From: Candidatus Kapaibacterium sp.
GTDB taxonomy: Bacteria; Bacteroidota; Ignavibacteria; Kapaibacteriales; HRBIN21
Reading direction: 5' to 3'
Assembly: GCA_025055465.1 (NCBI GenBank)
Contig: JANWXA010000005.1
Span: forward strand, 14,349-19,949
DNA: 5,601 nt
Part shown: positions 1 to 5,513 of the stretch, one piece after another
How positions within the stretch are numbered: the first letter of the stretch is position 1
Layout: every line of letters begins with the position of its first letter
Notes under the pieces: model-generated
Told to the model about the DNA's origin: nothing
Seen by the model: the letters and a program-made list of their open reading frames with translations, nothing else
Databases searched by the model: none
Program-made: the position numbers and the translations under genes

Positions 1-229
1 TAAAGGCAACCGTATACGGCTGGGAAATTGTCTGATTATACCCCAGCGGAAGCGCTGCATCCTCGTACGCTCGATGAATGAATGCCGGATGCACGAAGAG
101 TTCCCGCGGGAGCCGTTCCATTGCTGCTAATACACGCTCATCCCGGATTCCGCGCCGGCGGAGATGCTCAATCAAAGCCCGACGCAGCTCCCCGTAAGGC
201 TCAACCCACTGTGACGAGGGAAGAGTCAT
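1..229 (-). CDS. pcm: Protein-L-isoaspartate O-methyltransferase, N-terminal part (cut by window edge)
   Basis: Pcm transfers a methyl group from S-adenosylmethionine to isoaspartyl residues in aged cytosolic proteins, starting their repair. Translating from the ATG at 229 gives 76 residues without a stop up to the edge. They match the start of the family: the RRRGIRDERVLAAM helix (about 25-37), PRELFV (41-46), the AYEDAALPLGYNQTISQPYTVA block (about 54-75), which is the conserved substrate-side signature. The SAM-binding motif lies beyond the window. The ATG overlaps the TGA of cdaA in ATGA, so translation is probably coupled; a GGAGG lies 13 bases upstream, further than ideal. This gene is missed by ORF calls that need a stop codon inside the window. 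The identification rests on a long, specific motif and is firm; only the gene's intactness is unknown. Confidence 0.92.
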   Translation of the reverse strand, partial: MTLPSSQWVEPYGELRRALIEHLRRRGIRDERVLAAMERLPRELFVHPAFIHRAYEDAALPLGYNQTISQPYTVAF

Positions 230-1035
230 CGCAGCGTCGAAACCTCCGCATATTCCCCGGCCTCCTCCACAGCCCCCAGCAACTCGCCCAGGCGCTCCCG
301 CAGGCGCGAAGGCGTCAGTCGCATCTCCAATGTCCCGCCATGGGCAAGGGCAATATGCCCCGTTTCCTCCGAAACCACTACTACAAGCGAATCTATTTGC
401 TCGCTCAGCCCTAAAGCTGCCCGATGCCGGGTCCCAACTGGTTGACCGGCAACGTGCGTCGTGGGGCTCAACGGAAGAATGCACCGAGCAGCCACAAGCG
501 TCTGCCCCTCAATGACTACTGCCCCATCGTGCAGAGGCGACCGCGGATTGAAAATGGAGAGCAATAGTTCTTTAGACACCACCGCCTGGAGCAGAACCCC
601 CGTTTCTACGACCAGCTTGGTGCTCTGGGAACCCGCAAAGACAATCAGAGCCCCGATGTGCTTTTCCGCCATTTCCGAAACAGCCTCTATGACCTCCTCG
701 ACAACTGGTAAAACAGGCGTCCGGACCAGAAAACGGAAGAGCCGAGACCGAGTCATTCGAACTAACGACCGACGCAGCTCCGGCTGGAACAACACGATAA
801 AAGCCAGCAGCCACACCCCAAGCACTGTGCGCACGATCCAGCCCAACGCTGCCAGCTCCCCGAGCTCTATCAAGGAAGCCAGGAAGAGCAACGCTCCCAA
901 GCCCAGAAGCATGTAGAAGGCTGGGGTCTGACGAAAAAGCCGATAAAGACCGTAAAAAAGTGCCGCCACCAACGCAATATCCACCAGGTCTACGAGTGTA
1001 ATGCGGAGAAAGCCAAGCCGAACCAATTCGATCAT
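226..1035 (-). CDS. cdaA: Membrane diadenylate cyclase CdaA (c-di-AMP synthase)
   Basis: CdaA condenses two ATP into cyclic di-AMP, a second messenger that controls potassium and osmolyte balance and cell-wall homeostasis. The 269-residue protein has the family layout: three membrane helices (about 13-31, 40-57, 62-84), then the conserved FQPELRR linker (83-89), then a cytosolic DAC domain (about 110-240). In the DAC domain the catalytic DGA (170-172, within SPLHDGAV) and GTRHRAA (201-207) motifs are intact, as is SEETG (222-226), so the enzyme should be active. Length is normal. Its ATG overlaps the phoH TGA (ATGA), and its own TGA overlaps the pcm ATG. The CdaR (YbbR-like) regulator and GlmM that accompany CdaA in Firmicutes are not in view. 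The glutamate-rich C-terminal tail (after about 243) is variable in the family. Confidence 0.96.
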   Translation of the reverse strand: MIELVRLGFLRITLVDLVDIALVAALFYGLYRLFRQTPAFYMLLGLGALLFLASLIELGELAALGWIVRTVLGVWLLAFIVLFQPELRRSLVRMTRSRLFRFLVRTPVLPVVEEVIEAVSEMAEKHIGALIVFAGSQSTKLVVETGVLLQAVVSKELLLSIFNPRSPLHDGAVVIEGQTLVAARCILPLSPTTHVAGQPVGTRHRAALGLSEQIDSLVVVVSEETGHIALAHGGTLEMRLTPSRLRERLGELLGAVEEAGEYAEVSTLR

Positions 1036-2063
1036 CGCCCGTTTGTGGAGGCATCAGAAGGGGAATCGCGCCGCGCCTGCTGGCTGCGCTCGTAAGCCGC
1101 TATGATCTCTGTAACCAACCGGTGGCGTACAACATCGTTGCGGTCGAAGTAGACAAAAGCGATACCAGGAACATTGCGTAACACTGTCTGCACATCTACT
1201 AACCCGGACATCGAAGGATCATCCAAGTCAATTTGCGTAATATCTCCAGTTACGATCGCCTTCGAGTTGCGCCCCAGCCGGGTTAGGAACATTTTCATCT
1301 GCCCGATTGTGGTGTTCTGCGCCTCGTCCAGGATAAGAAAGGCGTTGCTGAGCGTGCGCCCACGCATATACGCCAACGGGATAACCTCGATAAGGCGCCG
1401 CTCAGTCATGTTCCGCAACTTGTCCGGGCCCAGCATTTCCAATAACGCGTCAGTCAGTGGACGCAGGTATGGGTCCACCTTCTCTTGTAAATCCCCCGGG
1501 AGGAAGCCCAGCGACTCGCCGGCCTCCACAGCGGGCCGGGAGAGAATGAGACGCGAAACCTCGTTGCGGCGCAACGCTGCCAGTGCCATCGCTACCGCCA
1601 GATATGTTTTGCCCGTCCCTGCAGGCCCAATGGCGAAGACCACATCGTGTGTCTGCACCTGACGCCAGTATTCCATTTGTCGGGACGTGCGCACCCGTAT
1701 TGGAGCCTGACGCCCCATAAAGACTACATCCTCATCCACTCCCCCCTGGTGTACCGGCAAGAGATTCCCGACAGTAACCAGGTCCACTACCGTGGCTACA
1801 TCCTCGGGGGACAGTTGCCCATTGCGACGCAACAAGTAGAGCAGCTCTTGAAACAACGTTTCCAGAGCTTGTATTTCGCCCGGCTCACCACGGAGGATAA
1901 CTGTGTTCCCCCGCACGGTAACGGAGGCACCAAAGCGTTGCTCGATGAGCTGTAGATAGCTGTCGTTTGCCCCCAGAAGTGCCAGCGGATCAACGTCTAT
2001 TAGCGGAATGCGCCGCTCTAACAACTCCTGTTGTGCCATAGGGGATAGGCTACGTCGCGCCAT
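1032..2063 (-). CDS. phoH: PhoH-family P-loop ATPase (PhoH/YbeZ-like)
   Basis: This is a cytosolic ATPase of the PhoH family, related to the motor core of superfamily 1 helicases and linked in other bacteria to RNA metabolism, often beside the RNase YbeY. Its 343 residues fit the family. An N-terminal KH-like segment (about 18-80, with VRGNTVILRGEPGE) precedes the ATPase domain. Walker A is GPAGTGKT (146-153), SRPAVEAGESLGFLPGDL follows (175-192), Walker B is LILDEAQN (243-250), and VTGDITQIDL (271-280) and the FDRNDVVRHRLV end motif (307-318) are present. All nucleotide-binding residues look intact. The ATG at 2063 is chosen because an in-frame TAG lies shortly upstream; its Shine-Dalgarno is poor (GGAAG, 12 bases away). 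The ATG at 2039 is possible but has no better site. It follows a 117-base gap after the LysM gene and overlaps cdaA by four bases. No ybeY is in view. Confidence 0.95.
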   Translation of the reverse strand: MARRSLSPMAQQELLERRIPLIDVDPLALLGANDSYLQLIEQRFGASVTVRGNTVILRGEPGEIQALETLFQELLYLLRRNGQLSPEDVATVVDLVTVGNLLPVHQGGVDEDVVFMGRQAPIRVRTSRQMEYWRQVQTHDVVFAIGPAGTGKTYLAVAMALAALRRNEVSRLILSRPAVEAGESLGFLPGDLQEKVDPYLRPLTDALLEMLGPDKLRNMTERRLIEVIPLAYMRGRTLSNAFLILDEAQNTTIGQMKMFLTRLGRNSKAIVTGDITQIDLDDPSMSGLVDVQTVLRNVPGIAFVYFDRNDVVRHRLVTEIIAAYERSQQARRDSPSDASTNGR

Positions 2064-2121
2064 TCGTCTTGTAAGCTTCCAAGCCTATAAACGAACAAGG
2101 TTCCTCCACAGTGAAACGCGG

Positions 2122-2166
2122 CAACCGTGCCCCAGCTGTAATAACCAGGCTGTAAAAGCACGGCTG
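2122..2166 (-). repeat. Imperfect stem-loop with a direct repeat in its loop, LysM-phoH gap
   Basis: Read on the minus strand, CAGCCGTGC (2166-2158) can pair with GCACGGTTG (2130-2122): nine pairs including one G-U, around a 27-base loop. The loop contains two near-identical copies of a short word, TTACAGCCTGG and TTACAGCTGG, on + at 2145-2155 (CCAGGCTGTAA) and 2132-2141 (CCAGCTGTAA). No run of U follows, so this is not a standard intrinsic terminator. It could be an attenuator, a processing site or a protein-binding site upstream of phoH, or chance. Confidence 0.4.
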
Positions 2167-2180
2167 CCATTCCGTCCGGC

Positions 2181-3002
2181 TCAATTCCCACGCTTCGGCT
2201 GGGCTTCCTGCGGTGTGGTAGAGGGCTGTTGCATTCCGGCTGCAGCCTCTTCTTGACGCTGCTGTTCCAACCGCTTTTTCCGATAGTAAGCTCGCTCAGC
2301 CTTGAGCTCCTCCGGCGTCTTGGCCCCCGGCGGCGGGACACGCAATACCTGTCCGGGATAAATAATGTCCGGATTCCGGATCTGGTCCGTATTCGCCTGC
2401 CAAATCTTGACCCACTGGAACGGATCACCGTAAATGTGCTGCTTGGCAGAAATATTCCATAGGCAGTCTCGGTCGCGTGCCCACGTACCGACTGTGTACG
2501 TCTTGATTTTCGGCTCACGATAGAGGCGGCGGATCTCCTGCGCTAACTCGACAATGCGATTGTAAAACTCCGACAACAGTGCCATCTTCTCCGTCCTCAA
2601 GGCATTCAGCTCTGCCTCCAAAGCGGCGATTTCCGCACGCCGCTCCGCCAACACCTCGTCAGACAAACCCCGGTACTGGCGCACCCGACCTTCGAGAACC
2701 CCTAACCGCTGGCGAAAGCGCTCCACTTCAGCCTCCGTCACGCCCAGTAGGGCATAGATTTCTTCGTTGCACCGACGAATATCCTGCCCCAACTGCCCCA
2801 ACTGTGTCTCCAGGCGCTGCACCTCCGTGCTAATTGCACGAAACTCCGACTGCAACCGTAGCACCTTGCCCTCCCACTCCTGAATCCGTTGCTCCGCCTC
2901 TGCTTTGGTCAACTGCTCATCGGGCTTGTTGGGGTCAACTTGCTTCTGCGCAACGGCCAGTGTCACAGCTATTCCCATTCCGAACACAGTCCATCGTGTC
3001 AT
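2181..3002 (-). CDS. Secreted coiled-coil protein with a C-terminal LysM domain
   Basis: This is probably a periplasmic or envelope protein that binds peptidoglycan. Its 273 residues begin with a signal peptide (MTRWTVFGMGIAVTLAVA, likely cut near residue 18, AVA before QK). A long charged coiled coil follows (about 31-160), interrupted near GVTEAE (87-92) and rich in Leu/Ile/Val heptads. Next is a LysM-like domain (about 168-223) with the core YGDPFQWVKIWQANTDQI and IYPGQVLRVP. A basic and Gln-rich tail ends the protein. The usual LysM GDTLW segment is replaced by DRDCLWNIS. The mature protein has two cysteines, Cys78 in the coil and Cys180 in LysM. The ATG at 3002 has a good Shine-Dalgarno, GAGGG seven bases upstream. 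It follows the lipoprotein gene by 30 bases, so the two are probably co-transcribed and may act together. Domain identity is good, exact role unknown; a family name is not recognised. Confidence 0.85.
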   Translation of the reverse strand: MTRWTVFGMGIAVTLAVAQKQVDPNKPDEQLTKAEAEQRIQEWEGKVLRLQSEFRAISTEVQRLETQLGQLGQDIRRCNEEIYALLGVTEAEVERFRQRLGVLEGRVRQYRGLSDEVLAERRAEIAALEAELNALRTEKMALLSEFYNRIVELAQEIRRLYREPKIKTYTVGTWARDRDCLWNISAKQHIYGDPFQWVKIWQANTDQIRNPDIIYPGQVLRVPPPGAKTPEELKAERAYYRKKRLEQQRQEEAAAGMQQPSTTPQEAQPKRGN

Positions 3003-3009
3003 CGATAGT

Positions 3010-3014
3010 CCCTC
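3010..3014 (-). promoter_or_regulatory. Ribosome binding site of the LysM gene
   Basis: GAGGG on the minus strand lies seven bases before the ATG at 3002. It supports this start, which also gives a well-formed signal peptide. Confidence 0.65.
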
Positions 3015-3018
3015 GTGT

Positions 3019-3033
3019 ACCTGTGGAACAGGT
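3019..3033 (-). repeat. Short perfect hairpin at the end of the lipoprotein gene
   Basis: ACCTGT and ACAGGT form a perfect six-base-pair stem around a three-base loop, touching the lipoprotein stop codon. No U-run follows and the LysM ribosome binding site starts only five bases later, so it is not a terminator. It might affect mRNA stability or the ratio between the two genes, or be chance. Confidence 0.25.
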
Positions 3034-3383
3034 TATCGCTTTTTCCGTGGACGCATTTCTACGCCAGGCGCTGCCGCCGTGTCCTTCGGTGACGGCGGGG
3101 CATAGTCAGGCCATACATTGGGCCATCGCGCTAACTTATCCTGAACAAAGCGCTTCCGATCCTGGCACTGACTGAGTTCTGCCTGGCGGCTGGCAATTTC
3201 GCGCTGCAAACGCCCCTTTTCCGACTCCTTCCGCTGGATGTCCTGCATAAGCTGCCGCTCCTGTGCCCGCAACTCCCGCAATCGCTGGAGCTGCTGCTCG
3301 GTAATCTTAGGTACACATCCTCCCAGCGCCAGTAGCCCTACGACCATTATACTGAGACAGCCCGGTAGACGCTTCCGTTGCAT
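3033..3383 (-). CDS. Small coiled-coil lipoprotein, function unknown
   Basis: I do not recognise a family. From the ATG at 3383 the protein has 116 residues. It begins with a clear lipoprotein signal: a basic start (MQRKR), a hydrophobic stretch, and the lipobox LGGC with the lipidated cysteine at position 23. A charged, Gln/Arg/Glu-rich coiled coil follows (about 28-85) with a second cysteine at 73 (SQCQDRK). The tail has a WPNVWPDY patch, a Pro/Ala-rich stretch and a very basic end (RPRKKR). The start at 3383 is preferred over the in-frame ATGs at 3422 and 3404 because it has GAAGGG seven bases upstream and places the signal peptide at the terminus; the 129-residue version from 3422 would bury it. 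The residue after the lipid cysteine is Val, not Asp, which by the E. coli rule suggests the outer membrane. It ends 30 bases before the LysM gene and is probably its partner. Confidence 0.75.
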   Translation of the reverse strand: MQRKRLPGCLSIMVVGLLALGGCVPKITEQQLQRLRELRAQERQLMQDIQRKESEKGRLQREIASRQAELSQCQDRKRFVQDKLARWPNVWPDYAPPSPKDTAAAPGVEMRPRKKR

Positions 3384-3390
3384 TTCCCGA

Positions 3391-3396
3391 CCCTTC
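3391..3396 (-). promoter_or_regulatory. Ribosome binding site deciding the lipoprotein start
   Basis: GAAGGG on the minus strand sits seven bases before the ATG at 3383. The upstream in-frame ATGs have weaker sites, so this favours the shorter protein with the signal peptide at its N-terminus. Confidence 0.6.
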
Positions 3397-3429
3397 ACTG
3401 TCATGGCACATTTCCCCAACATACCACCA

Positions 3430-3437
3430 CAAACTTA
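3430..3437 (-). promoter_or_regulatory. Possible Bacteroidota-type -7 promoter element (TAAGTTTG)
   Basis: TAAGTTTG on the minus strand fits the TAnnTTTG element of Bacteroidota promoters exactly. A TTG about 23 bases upstream could serve as the distal element, though the spacing is only approximate. Transcription would start near 3423, leaving a leader of about 40 bases before the lipoprotein ATG at 3383. It lies in the only gap between the inositol block and the envelope block. The motif is short and the host group is inferred, so this is tentative. Confidence 0.3.
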
Positions 3438-3464
3438 GCGGAAAATGGAAAAAACTCCAACACA

Positions 3465-4196
3465 CTACAAGCAATGGTGTGCATGATACTGTTGAGCCCA
3501 CCGTTCTGCTATCCAATAGGTCTCCAGTGTGTCCACGTCCTGCCAGAAGTAATCCCCGAACTCCGCTGCTCGCATGACTCCTTGGCGTGCCAGCTCCCGA
3601 ACCCCATCTGTCAGTGAGGCATCGCCCCAGCGCTGTGCAACGGCAGCGATGGCCTCCATGAGGCTCAGCGTTGCCAGAAAAATCCCGGTGTCCACAGCAT
3701 TGTAATGAGGAAGCTGTTTCCCGATGTCTACCACATTCCCTTCGTGGACCAGAACCTTGGTGGCATCCTCCATATCGGCGATCTGTTCCAAGCGACTGTC
3801 CACCAGGAGAAGCGCCCCGACTTCCGGGGGCGTCCACTCCCGAAGCCGCCCGATTGCCGCAGCCTCAACGCAATGGTCAGCCATGAGAAGCAGGAAGGGA
3901 CTCTCCACATATGGGCGGGCAGCCAGGACGGAGAGGCCATTCTGCTTCTGATATGCTGGGTTGTACACAATCCGTAAACGCAGCCGTCCTCTGTACTGTG
4001 CCTGGACGTGCGCCTGGATCTCCTCGGCACGAAAGCCTACCACCAGAATCGCCTCCTCACATCCAGCTTGTTCGACCCCTTCCAACGTCCGAAAGAGCAG
4101 CGGAACCCCACCGACCGGTAAGAGGGGCTTCGGCATGTGGATAAAAGGCGCCAGCCGCGACCCCATTCCCGCCGCAATGATAACGGCATGCTTCAT
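3465..4196 (-). CDS. Nucleotidyltransferase, probable CTP:inositol-1-phosphate cytidylyltransferase
   Basis: The protein probably joins CTP and inositol-1-phosphate to form CDP-inositol in the cytosol. The 243 residues form one GT-A type nucleotidyltransferase domain. The nucleotide loop is AAGMGSRL (8-15), followed by PKPLLPVGG (22-30). A metal-site motif is LLMADH (103-108), where other sugar-nucleotide enzymes have a GD or AD pair. The segments DATKV (144-148), IGKQL (158-162), VDTGIF (168-173) and FWQDVDT (217-223) match my memory of the cytidylyltransferase half of archaeal and thermophile IPCT-DIPPS proteins. No CDP-alcohol phosphatidyltransferase domain or membrane segment follows, so this is a stand-alone enzyme. 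Its ATG shares a base with the TAA of the MIPS gene (TAATG), which makes inositol phosphate and so supports the substrate. The start lacks a clear Shine-Dalgarno, consistent with coupling. A LicC-like or sugar-phosphate substrate remains possible. Confidence 0.83.
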   Translation of the reverse strand: MKHAVIIAAGMGSRLAPFIHMPKPLLPVGGVPLLFRTLEGVEQAGCEEAILVVGFRAEEIQAHVQAQYRGRLRLRIVYNPAYQKQNGLSVLAARPYVESPFLLLMADHCVEAAAIGRLREWTPPEVGALLLVDSRLEQIADMEDATKVLVHEGNVVDIGKQLPHYNAVDTGIFLATLSLMEAIAAVAQRWGDASLTDGVRELARQGVMRAAEFGDYFWQDVDTLETYWIAERWAQQYHAHHCL

Positions 4197-5494
4197 TATG
4201 TGCTTTCACTAACGGTCAGCTTGGCGGGCAATCGTGCTAAGTTAGTTAGCGCCTGCTGCAAGCGCCCGTACTGCACAAAGAGGTCGTGCTCCACAGACTC
4301 TTCTCGGCGCACGTGAGGGCTCTTGAAGTAGAAGCCCAGCCATGATTGCACCCCGTGCCAGCCAGCCCGATGGGCAAGGTCCAGAAAGAGCGCCACATCC
4401 AGCACGACCGGCGCCGCCAGAATGGAGTCCCGACACTGGAAGTTGATTTTGATGTGCATCGGATATCCCATCCAGCCCACGATATCAATGGCATCCCAGC
4501 TCTCCTTAGCATCACCGCGCGGTGGGTAGTAGTGAATACGCACCTTGTGGTACAGCTCGCCGTACAGTTCAGGATATTGCTCCGCCGGCAGCAATCCCTC
4601 CAGCACACCCGTCTTTGTAACCTCTTTGGCCCGAAAGCTCCCCTCGTCTTCCAACACCCAGCCGTCCCGGTTGCCCAGGATGTTGACCGAAAACCAGCCC
4701 TGAACACCCAGTAGGCGGCGCCGCAGCGCTGGCGCAATGACGGTCTTCAGCAACGTCTGCCCCGTCTTGAAATCCTTGCCAGCAATAGGTACTTGATTGA
4801 GTTCCGCCAACTCCTCCAGTGCAGGGATATCCGCAGAGACATTCGGCGCTCCATTAGCGTACGGGATGCCCATCCGAAGGGCTGCATAGGCGTAGATCTG
4901 CGACGGCGGAATTGCTGGGTCGTTCGCCTCCAGAGCTGCCTCAAAGGCCTTCAGCGAATGGTGGCACGGAGCCGGCGGAATGTAAACCTCCGTGGAGGCA
5001 CACCAAATCAGAACAGCTCGGCTGGCCCCAGTCTCCTGCAGCGCCTTGTGGATATCCTCACAGAGCGCCTCCGCCAAGTGCCGCTTCGTCGGTGCCCGCT
5101 TGACATGAGGACCATTGAGGCGACGCACATACTGTGGGTCGAAAACAGCAGGCATAGGGCAAATAGAGCGCAGGAAATCCTCTACCGCAGCCAAGTCCTG
5201 CTCTGATAACACCTTGGCCTGACGAGCCGCCTCGTAGGCATCGTCAGGAAAGATGTCCCACGTCGCAAAGACCAAATCCTCTAATGGGGCCAACGGCAAG
5301 GCATTACGCAGCACTTGCCCATGTCCGTCCATGCCCTCCAGCTCTCCGAGCTGTGAAAGGGAACCAAACGGATAGGCAAGCTTTCGCCTTACCGCCTCCA
5401 CCCCAGCCAGAAAAGTTGTCGTGACCGCACCCAAACCGGGTAGCAAGACCAGTAAGCGCCCCACATGTGGAAGAATGCTTCCCTCTGCCGCCAT
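4196..5494 (-). CDS. ino1: Inositol-3-phosphate synthase (myo-inositol-1-phosphate synthase, MIPS)
   Basis: MIPS converts glucose-6-phosphate to 1D-myo-inositol 3-phosphate with bound NAD, the first and committed step of inositol synthesis. The 432-residue protein is of usual length for the bacterial form related to Bacteroidota. The Rossmann NAD loop is LLPGLGAVTTTFLAG (17-31), followed by FATWDIF (76-82). The LIWCASTEV strand (162-170), GIPYANGAPN (209-218), the lysine motif GKDFKTGQTLLKT (239-251), NILGNRDGW (271-279) and DSILAAPVVLDV (356-367) are all present, including the catalytic lysines of the central motif, so it should be active. The ATG at 5494 is the only reasonable start, since an in-frame TAA lies about 30 bases upstream without another start codon. 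The Shine-Dalgarno is weak. Its stop overlaps the cytidylyltransferase start by one base, marking a two-gene inositol unit. It starts 19 bases after the stop of the partial gene upstream. Confidence 0.96.
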   Translation of the reverse strand: MAAEGSILPHVGRLLVLLPGLGAVTTTFLAGVEAVRRKLAYPFGSLSQLGELEGMDGHGQVLRNALPLAPLEDLVFATWDIFPDDAYEAARQAKVLSEQDLAAVEDFLRSICPMPAVFDPQYVRRLNGPHVKRAPTKRHLAEALCEDIHKALQETGASRAVLIWCASTEVYIPPAPCHHSLKAFEAALEANDPAIPPSQIYAYAALRMGIPYANGAPNVSADIPALEELAELNQVPIAGKDFKTGQTLLKTVIAPALRRRLLGVQGWFSVNILGNRDGWVLEDEGSFRAKEVTKTGVLEGLLPAEQYPELYGELYHKVRIHYYPPRGDAKESWDAIDIVGWMGYPMHIKINFQCRDSILAAPVVLDVALFLDLAHRAGWHGVQSWLGFYFKSPHVRREESVEHDLFVQYGRLQQALTNLARLPAKLTVSEST

Positions 5495-5513
5495 TGCAAT
5501 CGTTCCAATACCT

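Noticed and set aside
461..916. Plus-strand open frame of 151 codons opposite cdaA
   Set aside because: Antisense shadow with low-complexity Ser/Thr/Arg composition and no motif.
572..1054. Minus-strand open frame of 160 codons inside cdaA
   Set aside because: Out-of-frame shadow of cdaA, Gly/Ser/Arg-rich and without domains; CdaA has all its catalytic motifs in the other frame.
1174..1662. Plus-strand open frame of 162 codons opposite phoH
   Set aside because: Antisense to the PhoH ATPase core; its composition mirrors the Walker motifs and nothing recognisable is encoded.
2018..2518. Minus-strand open frame of 166 codons spanning the LysM gene end and the phoH start
   Set aside because: It overlaps two convincing genes in another frame, is Arg/Ser-rich with no recognisable motif, and looks like a frame shadow. 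Its end part over the gap (from an ATG near 2170) also overlaps the phoH start and has no ribosome site at that ATG.
3033..3422. Longer lipoprotein starting at the ATG at 3422
   Set aside because: It would put 13 extra residues before the signal peptide and has a weaker ribosome site than the ATG at 3383. Not excluded.
3447..3464. T-run (minus strand) after the cytidylyltransferase stop as an intrinsic terminator
   Set aside because: A TTTTTT run exists, but the sequence before it does not form a GC-rich stem; only about three pairs are possible.
3307..3837. Minus-strand open frame of 176 codons across the cytidylyltransferase and lipoprotein start
   Set aside because: Gly/Arg/Ser-rich shadow that overlaps two better genes and contains no domain.
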